This document shows positions 1 to 9,483 of a stretch of 64,000 bases of DNA, in pieces. Positions within the stretch are counted from its first letter, which is position 1. Each line of letters opens with the position of its first letter. Source of the DNA: Ancylobacter sp. WKF20 (GTDB lineage Bacteria; Pseudomonadota; Alphaproteobacteria; Rhizobiales; Xanthobacteraceae); assembly GCF_029760895.1 (NCBI RefSeq), contig NZ_CP121679.1, positions 3,206,001-3,270,000 on the forward strand, in the 5' to 3' direction. The notes beneath the pieces are model-generated. The model searched no databases, was not told where the DNA came from, and was given only the letters and a program-made list of their open reading frames with translations. Both the position numbers and the translations under genes were made by a program.

Positions 1-1
1 C

Positions 2-493
2 ATCCTGCTGCTCGACGAGCTGGAGCGGCGCTTCGGGCTGGAATGGGGCGCGCTGGAGATCCTTGACGAGCCCAAGGCCTTCCCGCTCGGCTTCCAGATG
101 GCGCGGCACTTCGTCGCCGAGCGCCTCGCGCTGGTGGGCGACGCCGCGCACACCATCCACCCCATCGCCGGGCAGGGCATCAATATGGGCTTGCGCGACG
201 TCGCCGCCCTCGCCGAGACGGTGACGGACGCCGCGCGGCTCGGCCTCGATATTGGCGGACCGGACGTGCTGGAGCGCTACCAGCGCTGGCGGCGTTTCGA
301 CACGCTGACCATGGGCGTGGCGACCGACGGGCTGAACCGGCTGTTCGGCCAGCGCAACGACATTGCCCGGCTGGTGCGCGATGTCGGGCTGGGCGTGGTC
401 GAGCGCCTGCCGCGGCTGAAGGACTTCTTCATCCGCGACGCCGCCGGCATTGTCGGCCAGGCCCCGCGTCTGCTGCGCGGCGAAGCGCTCTGA
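2..493 (+). CDS. UbiH/UbiF/COQ6-family FAD-dependent hydroxylase, C-terminal part (5' end outside window)
   Basis: The frame is open from the first bases of the window, so this is the last 163 residues of a longer gene, usually about 400 residues in the family. The fragment carries the second FAD-binding signature GDAAHTIHPIAGQGINMGLR near fragment residues 46-65, in which the Asp contacts the FAD ribityl chain. This signature is typical of the aromatic-ring monooxygenases of ubiquinone synthesis. The protein would hydroxylate the quinone ring using NAD(P)H and O2 at the membrane face. Which ring position it attacks (UbiH, UbiF, UbiI or UbiL) cannot be told from the C-terminus. It converges on the Trm112 gene with a 25-base gap. 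Confidence 0.9.
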   Translation: MLLLDELERRFGLEWGALEILDEPKAFPLGFQMARHFVAERLALVGDAAHTIHPIAGQGINMGLRDVAALAETVTDAARLGLDIGGPDVLERYQRWRRFDTLTMGVATDGLNRLFGQRNDIARLVRDVGLGVVERLPRLKDFFIRDAAGIVGQAPRLLRGEAL

Positions 494-518
494 AGGCAGG
501 GCGAAGCGCGGGGGCCGC

Positions 519-758
519 TCAGGCGCCCCAGCGGCGCTCGGCTTCGTCCTCGGTCAGCGAGCGGGCCTCGTCCGCCAGCATGATCGGGATGCCATCGCGG
601 ATCGGGTAGGCGAGGCGCGCCGGCCGGGAGATCAGCTCGCGCGACTCGCGGTCATAATCCAGCGGCGCCTTGGTGACCGGGCACACCAGGATCTCCAGAA
701 GCTTGGGATCGAGCTCATAGCCGGCGCGGCCGGTCGGCTGGAGGTCGGTATCGGCCAT
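519..758 (-). CDS. Trm112-like zinc-ribbon-type small protein (DUF343)
   Basis: A 79-residue protein. The family core is visible as [20 protein letters not shown] followed by [20 protein letters not shown] and an acidic C-terminus. Family members activate SAM-dependent methyltransferases by pairing with them, and the bacterial copies are small cytosolic proteins. Only one Cys of the canonical zinc-binding set is left (Cys of LVCPV), which is common in proteobacterial copies. The start at 758 was chosen because a GGGGAG ribosome-binding sequence lies 7 bases upstream; a longer frame to 800 has no such signal. It is divergent from the GntR gene. I recall related bacteria keeping this gene next to the LON-domain gene; here it lies about 3.5 kb away. 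Confidence 0.88.
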   Translation of the reverse strand: MADTDLQPTGRAGYELDPKLLEILVCPVTKAPLDYDRESRELISRPARLAYPIRDGIPIMLADEARSLTEDEAERRWGA

Positions 759-800
759 GGATGTTCTCCCCGTGTCGGTTCGGCGTGCGGGACGCCTCAA

Positions 801-818
801 CTGCGCTATATAACGCAG
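801..818. promoter_or_regulatory. Imperfect inverted repeat around TATATA between trm112 and the GntR gene
   Basis: CTGCGCTATATAACGCAG has 5-bp arms CTGCG/CGCAG around a TATATA core, with one mismatched pair. It sits between two divergent genes, 42 bases upstream of the trm112 start and 77 bases upstream of the GntR start. It could serve as a -10 element, as a GntR-family operator, or both. No matching -35 box is obvious. This is inference only. Confidence 0.3.
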
Positions 819-895
819 CCGGCTGACATTCTCACGTCACCCGCCGCTCACCTCACCCGCGCCACCCTCCTTGCCCTGCCCTTCCGCGAGCCGCC

Positions 896-1570
896 ATGGA
901 CACGTCCCCGCTCGATCTCGTCTTTGAGCCGCGCCTGCATGGCGAGACGGTGCAGCAATGGGTGTTCCGCCGGCTGCGCCGCTCGGTGATGAGCGGGCGC
1001 TTCCCGCCCGGCCAGGCGGTGACGATCCGTGGCCTCGCCGAGGCGCTAGGCGTCTCCGCCATGCCGGTGCGCGAGGCGCTGCGCCGGCTGGTGGCCGAGC
1101 GGGCGCTGGTGCTGCTCGACAATCGCCGGGTGCGCGTGCCGGAAATGACCGCCCGCCGCTTCGAGGAACTGGTGGCGACCCGCACGTTGCTGGAATGCGA
1201 GGCGGCCGCGCGCGCCGTGCCCGTGGCGGACAAGATCTTCATGCGCCGCCTGCACGCGCTCAACCGGGATTCCGACGCGGCGGTCGAGGCGAACGACGTC
1301 GAGGCGATGATCGAGACCAACCTCGCCTTCCACGGCGCGCTTTATGGCGGGCGGCCGGACAATGTTCTGCTGCCGCTGATCGAATCGGTGTGGCTGCAGA
1401 TCGGCCCGTTCATGCGCCTCGCGCTGGAGGATCTGGAGACGCATTACCCGGTCGACCGCCACGTGCAGGCACTGACCGCGCTGGAGGCGAAGGACGAGGC
1501 CGAGCTACGCCGGGCCATCGAGGCCGACATCCGCGACGGCATCGGCCATCTCATGGCGCGGCTGGGGTAG
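896..1570 (+). CDS. GntR-family transcriptional regulator, FadR/FCD subfamily
   Basis: 224 residues. The N-terminal winged helix (about residues 20-80) has the GntR pattern LRRSVMSGRFPPGQAVTIRG then LAEALGVSAMPVREALRRL. The C-terminal all-helical FCD domain (about 90-215) contains the usual acid/histidine metal and ligand positions, including the conserved N-L-x-F-H segment near residues 142-146 and a late His. FCD regulators usually sense small organic acids and repress catabolic genes nearby. The closest candidates are the convergent peptidase-like gene downstream or an unseen neighbour, so the target is unknown. An imperfect palindrome lies 77 bases upstream. Confidence 0.9.
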   Translation: MDTSPLDLVFEPRLHGETVQQWVFRRLRRSVMSGRFPPGQAVTIRGLAEALGVSAMPVREALRRLVAERALVLLDNRRVRVPEMTARRFEELVATRTLLECEAAARAVPVADKIFMRRLHALNRDSDAAVEANDVEAMIETNLAFHGALYGGRPDNVLLPLIESVWLQIGPFMRLALEDLETHYPVDRHVQALTALEAKDEAELRRAIEADIRDGIGHLMARLG

Positions 1571-1576
1571 AGCCCT

Positions 1577-1664
1577 CGTCATCCCGGCCGAGCGCAGCGA
1601 GAGCCGGGATCGCTCCCAATTCGTGAAGCGATCCCGGATCGGCCTTTCGGCCGTCCGGGATGAC
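1577..1664. repeat. Intergenic palindromic repeat, family A, copy 1
   Basis: An 88-bp element fills the gap between two convergent genes. Its ends are a perfect 10-bp inverted repeat (GTCATCCCGG ... CCGGGATGAC), and each half contains an inner hairpin built on CCGGGAT/ATCCCGG. The same element occurs at 50085-50181 and, in reverse orientation, at 39281-39377, with a half copy at 39065-39101. The layout matches REP-like dispersed elements of alphaproteobacteria. Here it could act as a bidirectional 3' stabiliser or terminator. Confidence 0.85.
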
Positions 1665-1678
1665 AGCCTTCAGAACTC

Positions 1679-2482
1679 TCAGCCCGTCGCCTTCAGCTTC
1701 GGGTTGCCGCGGCGCTCCTCGGCATAGAGCCGGGCGGCAGCGCCGAAGGCGGTGAAGACGCCGGTGGAGAGCTTGTCCTCCCAGAAGCGCCATTCCGGGT
1801 GCCACTGGATGGCGAGGTTGAAGCCCGGCGTATTGGGCACGCGGAACGCCTCGATGGTGCCGTCCGGCGCCTTGGCCTCGACATCGAGACCGGGCGCCAG
1901 CGTCGCAACGCCCTGGCCGTGCAGCGAGTTCACCCGCCATGTCTCCGCGCCGGCCAGACCCGCCAGCAGGCCGCCGGGGGTGAGCGCGACATCGTGCACC
2001 GGCGCGTACTGGCCGTTCAGGTCCAGGGTGGAATCCTCGCGATGGTCAAAGCGGCCTTCCTGCTCATAGAGCTTCTGGAACAGCGTGCCGCCGAACGCGA
2101 CATTCATCTCCTGAAAGCCCCGGCACACGCCGAACAGCGGCACGCCGCGCTTCAGCGCCGCGGTGATGAGCGGCAGCGAGATGTCGTCGCGGTGGGGATC
2201 GGCCGGCAGCGGCGGATCGTGCGGGCGGTCGCCATAATGATGCGGGCCGACATTGGACGGGCTGCCCGGCAGGAAGATGCCGTCGACGAGATCGAGGATC
2301 TCCTCGATCACCACGCGCTCGGGCGCCATGGCGGCGTCGACCGCCGAAATGGTGCCGGGAATGAGCACCGGCATGGCCTGCGCGCCGCGCGCGACCGCGT
2401 AGATGTACTTTTCCGTGACCCCGTGCGTGACCTGACCATTGATGGTCTTCACGTCGCTGATCACGCCGATGACTGGACGCAT
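1679..2482 (-). CDS. Class I glutamine amidotransferase-like peptidase C26 (gamma-glutamyl-GABA hydrolase family)
   Basis: 267 residues from MRPVIGVISD. The nucleophile elbow PLFGVCRGFQEMNV places the catalytic Cys of the GVCRG motif, and the C-terminal HPEW supplies the His-Glu pair, so the triad is complete. An LPGSPSNVGPHHYG segment precedes it, as in PuuD-type enzymes that hydrolyse gamma-glutamyl-GABA in putrescine breakdown. No other puu gene is nearby, so the substrate is not proven. The start at 2482 fits the family N-terminus; the frame is open for 56 more codons upstream but that stretch is not family-like. It converges on the GntR gene across repeat A. Confidence 0.88.
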   Translation of the reverse strand: MRPVIGVISDVKTINGQVTHGVTEKYIYAVARGAQAMPVLIPGTISAVDAAMAPERVVIEEILDLVDGIFLPGSPSNVGPHHYGDRPHDPPLPADPHRDDISLPLITAALKRGVPLFGVCRGFQEMNVAFGGTLFQKLYEQEGRFDHREDSTLDLNGQYAPVHDVALTPGGLLAGLAGAETWRVNSLHGQGVATLAPGLDVEAKAPDGTIEAFRVPNTPGFNLAIQWHPEWRFWEDKLSTGVFTAFGAAARLYAEERRGNPKLKATG

Positions 2483-2727
2483 GATGCTCGATCCTGACTT
2501 ACCGACCTCGTGCCGGCGGCGCGGGCTTTGCCCTGCCGTCCCCCGATGTGGGATCGGCGCACCGCGCCTGTCAACCGGCAGCCGCAGGTCGAGCCATGCA
2601 ATCGGCGCCGTTCTGGTAAGGAGCCGGCCCAGCGCAGCGGGCCGCGGCACAGTGGGCGTGCGGTTCCCCTTGCCGGCCGGGCGTCGGCGGCTCTAGAAGC
2701 GGGGCACGCACCCCGCCGGAAGCTGCC

Positions 2728-3276
2728 ATGACCGAACCTCTGACCGCCGCACCGCTGACCGCCGCCGACCTGTTCGCCCGCCTCGCCGATCTCGGCATCG
2801 CCACGCGCACGGTGGAGCATCCCCCGCTCTACACGGTGGAGGATTCGCAGGCGCTGCGCGGCGACATTGCCGGCGGGCACACCAAGAACCTGTTCCTGAA
2901 GGACAAGAAGGGCAATCTCTTCCTCGTCGTGGTGGAGGAGGAGGCGCGGGTCGACCTCAAGAGCCTGCACGGCCCGCTCGGCGCGGCGAGCCGGCTCTCC
3001 TTCGGCAGCGCAGAGCTGCTGGAAGAGGTGCTGGGCGTGAAGCCCGGCGCGGTGACCGCTTTCGGCCCGGTGAACGATACGGCCGGCCGCGTCACCGTCG
3101 TGCTCGATGCCGCGCTGATGGAGCACGCCGAGATCAACTGCCACCCGCTGATCAACACCGCCACGACGACCATCGCGCGCGAGGATCTGGTGCGCTTCCT
3201 GCGCGCCACCGGCCATGAGCCGCTCATCCTCGCCGTGCCGCGCCGGGCGGAGGAGGCCGAGGGCGACCCGGCCTGA
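2728..3276 (+). CDS. YbaK/PrdX-type prolyl-tRNA(Pro) editing deacylase (ProXp-ala-like)
   Basis: 182 residues covering one YbaK/EbsC domain. The segments TRTVEHPPLYTVEDSQAL, GGHTKNLFLKDKKGNLFLVV and the late INCHPLINTATTTI match the PrdX/ProXp-ala branch, which removes wrongly attached alanine from tRNA-Pro in trans. The KNLFL lysine and the GxxxP loop region are present. The start has a GGAAG ribosome-binding sequence seven bases upstream. It is a free-standing single-domain protein, read in the same direction as the thioredoxin gene 102 bases downstream. Confidence 0.9.
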   Translation: MTEPLTAAPLTAADLFARLADLGIATRTVEHPPLYTVEDSQALRGDIAGGHTKNLFLKDKKGNLFLVVVEEEARVDLKSLHGPLGAASRLSFGSAELLEEVLGVKPGAVTAFGPVNDTAGRVTVVLDAALMEHAEINCHPLINTATTTIAREDLVRFLRATGHEPLILAVPRRAEEAEGDPA

Positions 3277-3378
3277 TCGCGCCTCTCGAAACGGTTGCAT
3301 TCATGCACCGACCAACCATGTTAGAGCGGCGCCGGAACCCGCGCTGAGCCGGCGACAAGGATTGCGAGGACGACACCC

Positions 3379-4302
3379 ATGCTGCTGAACCAGCCCGCCA
3401 ACCCGGCCGAGAACGGGGCCACGCCGGCCGGCGACGATGTCGTGATCGATGTCACGACCCGGAGCTTCATGAAGGACGTGGTCGAGGAATCCCGCACCCG
3501 CCCGGTGCTGGTCGATTTCTGGGCGCCTTGGTGCGGGCCGTGCCGCCAGCTCACCCCGATCATCGAGAAGGTGGTGCGTGCGGCCAAGGGCAAGGTGCGC
3601 CTCGCCAAGATGAACACGGACGAGCACCCCGCCGTCGCCCAGCAGCTCGGCATCCAGTCGCTGCCCACCGTCTATGCCTTCGTCAACGGCCAGCCGGTCG
3701 ATGGCTTCATGGGGGCGCAGCCGGAAACCCAGATCAAGGCGCTGGTCGACCGTCTCGTGCAGGGCGCGGGCGGCGGCGACATCGCCGACGTGCTGGCCTC
3801 CGCCGAGGCGGCGCTGGCGGAGGGCGACCTCGTCGGCGCGGCCGAGATCTTCGCCGCCGTGCTGGCCGAGGAGCCCGCCAACCTCAAGGCGCTCGCCGGC
3901 CTCGCCAAGACCCAGCTCACCGCTGGCAATCTCGATCAGGCCAAGGCGACGCTGGCGCTGGCGCCCGAGACCGCCGCCAATGATTCGGGCCTTGCCGCCG
4001 TGCGCGCCGCCATCGAGCTGGAAGAGGCTGCCGCCGCGCTCGGCGATGTGCGTGAGCTGGAAGCCAAGGTCGCGGCCAATCCGCTCGACCATCAGGCCCG
4101 CTTCGACCTCGCCGTGGCGCTGAACGCGCGTGGCAAGCGCGAGGAAGCGGCCGACCACCTGCTCTCCATTGTCCGCAAGGACCGGACCTGGAACGACGAC
4201 GGCGCGCGCAAGCAGCTGGTGCAGTTCTTCGAGGCCTGGGGCCCGACGGACGAGCACACCATTGCCGGGCGCCGGCGCCTCTCCTCGATCCTGTTCGCCT
4301 GA
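3379..4302 (+). CDS. Thioredoxin-TPR co-chaperone of the CnoX/YbbN type
   Basis: 307 residues. The thioredoxin domain (about 20-130) carries WCGPC at 51-55, so both redox cysteines are present, unlike E. coli YbbN, which has lost one. Residues 130-300 are helical TPR-like repeats rich in A-E-A-L-A, ending in a conserved DGARKQLVQFFEAWGPTD block typical of the family. CnoX binds unfolded clients and hands them to GroEL or DnaK, and protects them from oxidation. The LON-domain gene follows after 29 bases, so the two are probably co-transcribed. Confidence 0.93.
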   Translation: MLLNQPANPAENGATPAGDDVVIDVTTRSFMKDVVEESRTRPVLVDFWAPWCGPCRQLTPIIEKVVRAAKGKVRLAKMNTDEHPAVAQQLGIQSLPTVYAFVNGQPVDGFMGAQPETQIKALVDRLVQGAGGGDIADVLASAEAALAEGDLVGAAEIFAAVLAEEPANLKALAGLAKTQLTAGNLDQAKATLALAPETAANDSGLAAVRAAIELEEAAAALGDVRELEAKVAANPLDHQARFDLAVALNARGKREEAADHLLSIVRKDRTWNDDGARKQLVQFFEAWGPTDEHTIAGRRRLSSILFA

Positions 4303-4331
4303 TCCTTCCACACCCGCTTCAAGGAGCCCCG

Positions 4332-5012
4332 ATGGCGATCAACAAGCCTTATGGCGGCCCCGAGGAGCTGCCGCGCATCATCCCGCTCTTTCCGCTGGAA
4401 GGGGCGCTGCTGCTGCCGCGCTGCCAGCTTCCGCTCAACATCTTCGAGCCGCGCTATGTGGCCATGGTGGACGCGGCGCTGGCGGGAAGCCGGCTGATCG
4501 GCATGATCCAGCCCGCTTTTGACCCGACCGGCCGGCCGATGGCCGGCGGGGCGGCGCTCGCCAGCATTGGCTGCGTCGGCCGCATCACCGAGATCGCCGA
4601 GAGCGGCGACGGGCGCTACATCCTCAACCTCTCCGGCATCGCGCGCTTCCGCCTGCTGGCGGAGATCGAGGCGGACACTCCGTTCCGCCAGGGCGAGGTG
4701 GATTTCGCCACCTTCGCCGACGATTTCAAGCCGGGTGCCGGGGGCGACGCGGTGGATCGCGGCGCGCTGCTGCGCACGCTCGCCGAGTATCTCGACGCCA
4801 ACCAGCTCGAGGCCGACTGGGAGAGCATCAAGGACGCGCCGAACGAGGCGCTGGTGAACGCGCTCGCCATGATGTCGCCCTTCGGCCCGCGCGAGAAGCA
4901 GGCCCTTCTGGAGGCGGCGACGCTCGCCAATCGGGCGGAGATGCTGATCGCCGTCACCCAGATGGCGATGGCCCGCACCGCCGGCGGCGACGGCGACAAC
5001 TCGCTTCAGTAA
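4332..5012 (+). CDS. LON peptidase substrate-binding (N-terminal) domain protein
   Basis: 226 residues made of the Lon N-terminal domain only: LPRIIPLFPLEGALLLPRCQLPLNIFEPRYVAM at the start and a helical C-terminal half. There is no AAA+ module or Ser-Lys protease dyad. Free-standing versions are widespread in alphaproteobacteria next to a thioredoxin gene, as here; the function is not established but a substrate-recruiting or quality-control role is usually assumed. The start has AAGGAG seven bases upstream. It converges on the RND efflux gene. Confidence 0.92.
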   Translation: MAINKPYGGPEELPRIIPLFPLEGALLLPRCQLPLNIFEPRYVAMVDAALAGSRLIGMIQPAFDPTGRPMAGGAALASIGCVGRITEIAESGDGRYILNLSGIARFRLLAEIEADTPFRQGEVDFATFADDFKPGAGGDAVDRGALLRTLAEYLDANQLEADWESIKDAPNEALVNALAMMSPFGPREKQALLEAATLANRAEMLIAVTQMAMARTAGGDGDNSLQ

Positions 5013-5027
5013 TCCGATCAAGATGCC

Positions 5028-5048
5028 CCCGGCGCGCACGGCGCCGGG
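5028..5048. terminator. GC-rich hairpin between convergent LON-domain and RND genes
   Basis: CCCGGCGC and GCGCCGGG form an 8-bp stem with a 5-base loop in the 50-base gap between the two convergent genes. No T-tract follows on either strand, so factor-independent termination is only a possibility. Confidence 0.35.
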
Positions 5049-5062
5049 AGACCTGCCTTACC

Positions 5063-8000
5063 TCACTCCGCCGCCATGGGTGGGCGCGGCATGACATGCA
5101 CCGTCGGCAGCGCCGCTGGGGTCGCGTGCTCATCAGGCTCGTCGCGCGCGCCGACGAAGCGGCCAAACACCCGGCCAAAGACATGGCCGAGATCGTCCAT
5201 CAGCGTGAACACGGCCGGCACGAAGACCAGCGACAGCGCGGTCGAGGCCAGCAGACCGCCGATCACCGCGATCGCCATGGGCGAGCGGAAAGAGCCGCCC
5301 TCCCCGAGCCCGAGCGCCGAAGGCACCATGCCCGCCGCCATGGCGATGGTGGTCATGACGATGGGCTGGGCGCGCTTGCGGCCCGCCTCGATCAGCGCCG
5401 TGGTGCGGTCCGTGCCCGAATGGACGGCCTCAATGGCGAAATCGACCAGCAGAATGGCGTTCTTGGTCACGATGCCCATCAGCATGAGGAAGCCGATGAC
5501 CACAGGCAGCGTCATCGCGTTGCCGGTGATGAGCAGAGCGATGAAGGCGCCGCCCACCGAAAGCGGCAGGGCAATGAGGATGGTGATCGGCTGGAGCACA
5601 TTGGCGAAGAGCAGCACCAGCACCGCCAGCACCATCATCACGCCGGCGCCCATGGCGGTGGCAAAGCCGCCGAACACCTCGCCCATGATCTCCGCGTCAC
5701 CGCTCTCCTTGAGCGTGACGCCCGCCGGCAGGTTCTTCGCCGCCGGCAGGGCGTAGACCTCCGCCAGCGCCTCGCCGAGCTGCGTCGTGCCGGCAAGGTC
5801 GCCCTCGATGGCGACGCGGCGGGCGCGGTCATAACGGTCGAGGCTGGTCGGGCCGGTGCCGAAGGAGATGTCGGCCACCGCCGAGAGCGGCACAGAGGCG
5901 CCGGCGGCGGTACGCACCTTCAGCGTCTCGAAGGTCGAGAGGTCCGCCCGCGCCGCCTCGTCGAGCTGCACGCGGATCGGCACCTGCCGGTCGCCGGCGG
6001 AGAATTTGGCGAGGTTCTGCGACACGTCGCCAATGGTGGCGATGCGCACGGTCTGCGCGATGTCGGCGACGGAGACGCCGAGCTCGGCGGCCTCGGCAAG
6101 CTTCGGCATCACCCGCAGCTCCGGCCGGTCCAGCGCCGCCGTGCTGACGACATTGGTCAGGCCCTTCACATCGGCGCGGATCTCGCGCTCCAGCTCTAGC
6201 GCTGCCTTCTCCACCGCCGCGCCATCCGAGCCGGAGACGATGACGGTGAATTCGCGCTGGCCGGGCCCGGCGCCGCCGGAGGAACCGAAGCTGAAGCGCA
6301 GATCCGGGATGCGGGCGATTTTGGCCTGCATCTGCGTCTCGAACTGCTTCTGCGTCAGCTTCCGGTCGGCGCGCGGCACGAGATTGATGATGAGCGTCGC
6401 CTTGCGCACCTCGCCCGAACCGTTGGCCGGCCCGTCGGTGGAGCCGGAGCCGGCCGTGGCGAAGACGCTGGTCACCTCGGGCTGCGCCTTCATCTCGTCG
6501 GAGATCTCGTCCACCACCTGCTGCGTCGAGGCGAGCGTCGCGCCGGGCGGCAATTCGACCGACAGAACCGAGCGCGACACGTCGGAATTGGGGATGAAGC
6601 CCGAGGGCAGCAGGGTGGAGAGCCACATCGAGCCGATGAACAGCAGGATGCCCGCCGCCACGGTGACGAAGCGGTGGCGGATGGAGGCGTGCAGCAGGCG
6701 GACGTAACCGCGCATCAGCGCGCTGTCCGGCTTCTCCCGGTGGCCGGTGTCGCGCATGAAATAAGCCGCGAGCATCGGGGTGAGCAGGCGCGCCACCAGA
6801 AGCGAGAACAGCACGGCGACCGCGACGGTGATGCCGAACTGGCGGAAATACTGGCCGGCAATGCCGCCCATGAAGCTGACGGGCAGGAACACCGCGACGA
6901 TGGTGAGCGTGGTCGCCACCACGGCGAGGCCGATCTCGTCCGCCGCCTCGATGGAGGCGCGATAGGCGGATTTGCCCATGCGCATATGGCGCACGATGTT
7001 CTCGATCTCGACGATGGCGTCGTCGACGAGAATGCCGGTGACCAGCGTCACCGCGAGCAGGCTCACCCCGTTCAGCGAGAAGCCGAGCAGGTCCATCACC
7101 CAGAAGGTCGGCAGGATGGAGAGCGGGATGGCGAGCGCCGAGACGATGGTGGCACGCCAGTCGCGCAGGAACAGCATGACCACGATGATGGCGAGGATGG
7201 CGCCCTCGATCAGCGTGTGCATGGCCGATTCATAATCCGCCTGCGTGTACTTCACGGTGGAGTCGATGAGGGTGATGCGCACGTCAGGATGCGCCGCCTC
7301 GAGCTTCTTCAGGTCTTCCGCCACGCGGTCGGCGACAACGACGTCGGAGAAGCCCTTGGCGCGGTAGATGCCGAAGGCGACCACCGGCTTGCCGTCCAGC
7401 CGGGCGAAGATGCGCGGCTCGGCCGCGCCATCGGTGACGGTGCCGAGATCGGCGAGGCGCACATGCCGCCCGCCAGGCAGGGAAATACGGGTCTGGGCCA
7501 GTTCCTCGACCGTGGTGGCCCCGCCCAGCGTGCGGACGGACTGCTCCTGCGTGCCGATCTCGCCGCGGCCGCCGGCAAGGTCCACATTGGTGGCGGCAAG
7601 CTGGCGGTTCACGTCGGCGGCGGTGACGCCGAGCGCGGCCAGCCGGTCGGGGTCGAGCGAGATTCGGATCTCGCGGTCGACGCCTCCCTCGCGCTTCACC
7701 TGCGCCACGCCGCGCACGCCCTGAAGCGCGCGAATGACCGTGTCATCGACGAACCAGGAGAGTTCCTCGGGCGTCATGGACGGGGCGGAGGCGGCATAGG
7801 TGACAATGGCCATGCCCTCGACATCAATGCGCTGGATCAGCGGCTCCTCGATGTCCTGCGGCAGGTCGGAGCGGATATTGGTCACCGCGTCGCGCACGTC
7901 GTTCACCGCGCGGTCGACCTGCGTCTCCAGCTGGAACTCCACCGTGGTGATGGACGAGCCTTCGGTGATGGAGGAGGTGATGTGCTTCACCCCCTGCACG

Positions 8001-8224
8001 CCGGCGACCGCCGTTTCGACGCGCTTGGTGACCTGCGTTTCCAGCTCGCTCGGCGCGGCGCCCGGCTGGGTGACCACCACCGAGACAATGGGAACGTCGA
8101 TATTCGGCATGCGCGTGATCGGCAGCCGGTCGAAGGTGAACAGGCCGATCGCGGTCAGCACCACGAACAGGACGATGGAGGGGACCGGCTTGCGGATCGC
8201 CCAGGCGGAGATGTTCAGCGCCAT
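5063..8224 (-). CDS. RND-family multidrug efflux permease (HAE1/AcrB-like)
   Basis: About 1053 residues, the normal length for an inner-membrane RND pump. Twelve membrane segments and two large periplasmic loops are apparent. The proton-relay acids lie in [10 protein letters not shown] in the fourth helix (near residue 400), and the partner lysine in [12 protein letters not shown] in the tenth helix (near 930). The pump would expel hydrophobic compounds through the adaptor encoded just upstream. The start is ambiguous: GTG at 8227 overlaps the adaptor stop as GTGA, while ATG at 8224 overlaps by one base as TGATG. No outer-membrane channel gene is present in the window, so a TolC-like protein must be supplied from elsewhere. 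Confidence 0.95.
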   Translation of the reverse strand: MALNISAWAIRKPVPSIVLFVVLTAIGLFTFDRLPITRMPNIDVPIVSVVVTQPGAAPSELETQVTKRVETAVAGVQGVKHITSSITEGSSITTVEFQLETQVDRAVNDVRDAVTNIRSDLPQDIEEPLIQRIDVEGMAIVTYAASAPSMTPEELSWFVDDTVIRALQGVRGVAQVKREGGVDREIRISLDPDRLAALGVTAADVNRQLAATNVDLAGGRGEIGTQEQSVRTLGGATTVEELAQTRISLPGGRHVRLADLGTVTDGAAEPRIFARLDGKPVVAFGIYRAKGFSDVVVADRVAEDLKKLEAAHPDVRITLIDSTVKYTQADYESAMHTLIEGAILAIIVVMLFLRDWRATIVSALAIPLSILPTFWVMDLLGFSLNGVSLLAVTLVTGILVDDAIVEIENIVRHMRMGKSAYRASIEAADEIGLAVVATTLTIVAVFLPVSFMGGIAGQYFRQFGITVAVAVLFSLLVARLLTPMLAAYFMRDTGHREKPDSALMRGYVRLLHASIRHRFVTVAAGILLFIGSMWLSTLLPSGFIPNSDVSRSVLSVELPPGATLASTQQVVDEISDEMKAQPEVTSVFATAGSGSTDGPANGSGEVRKATLIINLVPRADRKLTQKQFETQMQAKIARIPDLRFSFGSSGGAGPGQREFTVIVSGSDGAAVEKAALELEREIRADVKGLTNVVSTAALDRPELRVMPKLAEAAELGVSVADIAQTVRIATIGDVSQNLAKFSAGDRQVPIRVQLDEAARADLSTFETLKVRTAAGASVPLSAVADISFGTGPTSLDRYDRARRVAIEGDLAGTTQLGEALAEVYALPAAKNLPAGVTLKESGDAEIMGEVFGGFATAMGAGVMMVLAVLVLLFANVLQPITILIALPLSVGGAFIALLITGNAMTLPVVIGFLMLMGIVTKNAILLVDFAIEAVHSGTDRTTALIEAGRKRAQPIVMTTIAMAAGMVPSALGLGEGGSFRSPMAIAVIGGLLASTALSLVFVPAVFTLMDDLGHVFGRVFGRFVGARDEPDEHATPAALPTVHVMPRPPMAAE

Positions 8225-9483
8225 CACGAACTTCCCTTAGCCGCCGTGGCGAGCGGCACCGGCGTGACCAGATCGCCGTCGCGCAGGAAGCCGCCGGCGC
8301 GGGCGACCACGCTCTCGCCTTCCTTCACGCCATCGAGGATTTCGACATAGCCGTCGCCCTTGAGGCCGGTCTTGACCTTGCGCAGGCTGACCGTGCCGTT
8401 CTCGACCACCTGGATCTGCGCGCCCTCGGGGCCGAACTGCACGGCCGATTGCGGCAAGGCGAGGCCCTCATGGCGGGCGAGTTCAATCAGGCCGCGCCCA
8501 TAGGCACCCGGCCGCAGCCGCTCGTCAAAAGGCAGCGCCACGGCGACGCGGGCAAGGCGCGTGGCGTTGTCGACCTTGGCGCCGACAAGGCGCACCTTGC
8601 CCTCCAGCGGGGCCGTGAAGCCGGCCGGCGTCACGGCGACGGGCAGGCCGACGCGCACGCGCGGCAGGGCGGATTCCGGCACCTCGGCATCGAGGTCGAT
8701 GGCCCCGTCCTTCACGATGCGGAACAGCGGTTCGGTATTGGCGGAGAGCACGATGGCGCCGATGCGCGCGGCGCGGGAGGAGACGATGCCGGCCTCCGGC
8801 GCCTTGATGTCGGTGCGGGCAAGGCGCACCGCGAGCTCGTCGCGATTGGCGGCGATCTGCGCGACATCAGCCTCGGCGGCAACGACGGCTTCCTCATTGG
8901 CGGTGACCTGCGCGGCGGCGACCTTGGCCGCGCGCTCGCGCTGGTCCAGCACCTCCTGCGAAGTGGCGCCGGTCTTGATGAGGGTGCGCGCACGCTCCAC
9001 CGCCGCATCCGCCTCGGTCTGCTGGGCGAGGGCCTGCTGAAGCTGCGCCTTCTGCTGGGCGATGGCGGCGCGGGCGCGGGCGGCATTGGCCGCGTTCTGC
9101 GCCAACAGCGTCTCCAGCGTGTCGCGCGAAAGGCGGGCAAGAACCTGCCCCTTCTCCACCCGATCGCCTTCCTCGACGAGGATGTCCTCGATCCGCAGCC
9201 CGTCGATCTCCGGCCCGACCATGATCTCCTCGCGGGCGACCAGCGTGCCGGTGACGGACAACGTCTCGACGACCTCGCGGGACGCGACGGGGACGACGGA
9301 GATGGTGATGCCGGCGACCTTGGCGGGTTCGGGCGTCACGATTTCGGCCTGCGCCGGCTCGCTGATGCCCAGCCCGGCGGCGACGCGGTCGCGGAAGGCA
9401 TAGCCGGCGACGCCGACCACCACCGCGGTCATGGTGAGGGCGAGCGCGACGCGCCCGCTGACAGAGGATCGTTCGGCAGTCAT
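8224..9483 (-). CDS. RND efflux periplasmic adaptor (membrane fusion protein, HlyD/AcrA type)
   Basis: 419 residues. An N-terminal signal anchor (about 12-30) is followed by the split lipoyl domain (VGPEIDGLRIEDILVEEGDRVEKGQVLARL), a long alanine/glutamine-rich coiled-coil hairpin (about 115-210) and the beta-barrel domain. There is no lipobox, so it is probably anchored by its N-terminal helix. Its ATG overlaps the tetR stop as ATGA and its stop overlaps the permease start, so the three genes are translationally coupled. Tag: middle gene of the tetR-hlyD-RND operon. Confidence 0.94.
   Translation of the reverse strand: MTAERSSVSGRVALALTMTAVVVGVAGYAFRDRVAAGLGISEPAQAEIVTPEPAKVAGITISVVPVASREVVETLSVTGTLVAREEIMVGPEIDGLRIEDILVEEGDRVEKGQVLARLSRDTLETLLAQNAANAARARAAIAQQKAQLQQALAQQTEADAAVERARTLIKTGATSQEVLDQRERAAKVAAAQVTANEEAVVAAEADVAQIAANRDELAVRLARTDIKAPEAGIVSSRAARIGAIVLSANTEPLFRIVKDGAIDLDAEVPESALPRVRVGLPVAVTPAGFTAPLEGKVRLVGAKVDNATRLARVAVALPFDERLRPGAYGRGLIELARHEGLALPQSAVQFGPEGAQIQVVENGTVSLRKVKTGLKGDGYVEILDGVKEGESVVARAGGFLRDGDLVTPVPLATAAKGSS

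Noticed and set aside
6674..8350. A long open frame antisense to the RND permease and adaptor
   Set aside because: Same cause: codon bias of the real gene. No motif, no ribosome-binding site and extreme His/Asp/Arg content.
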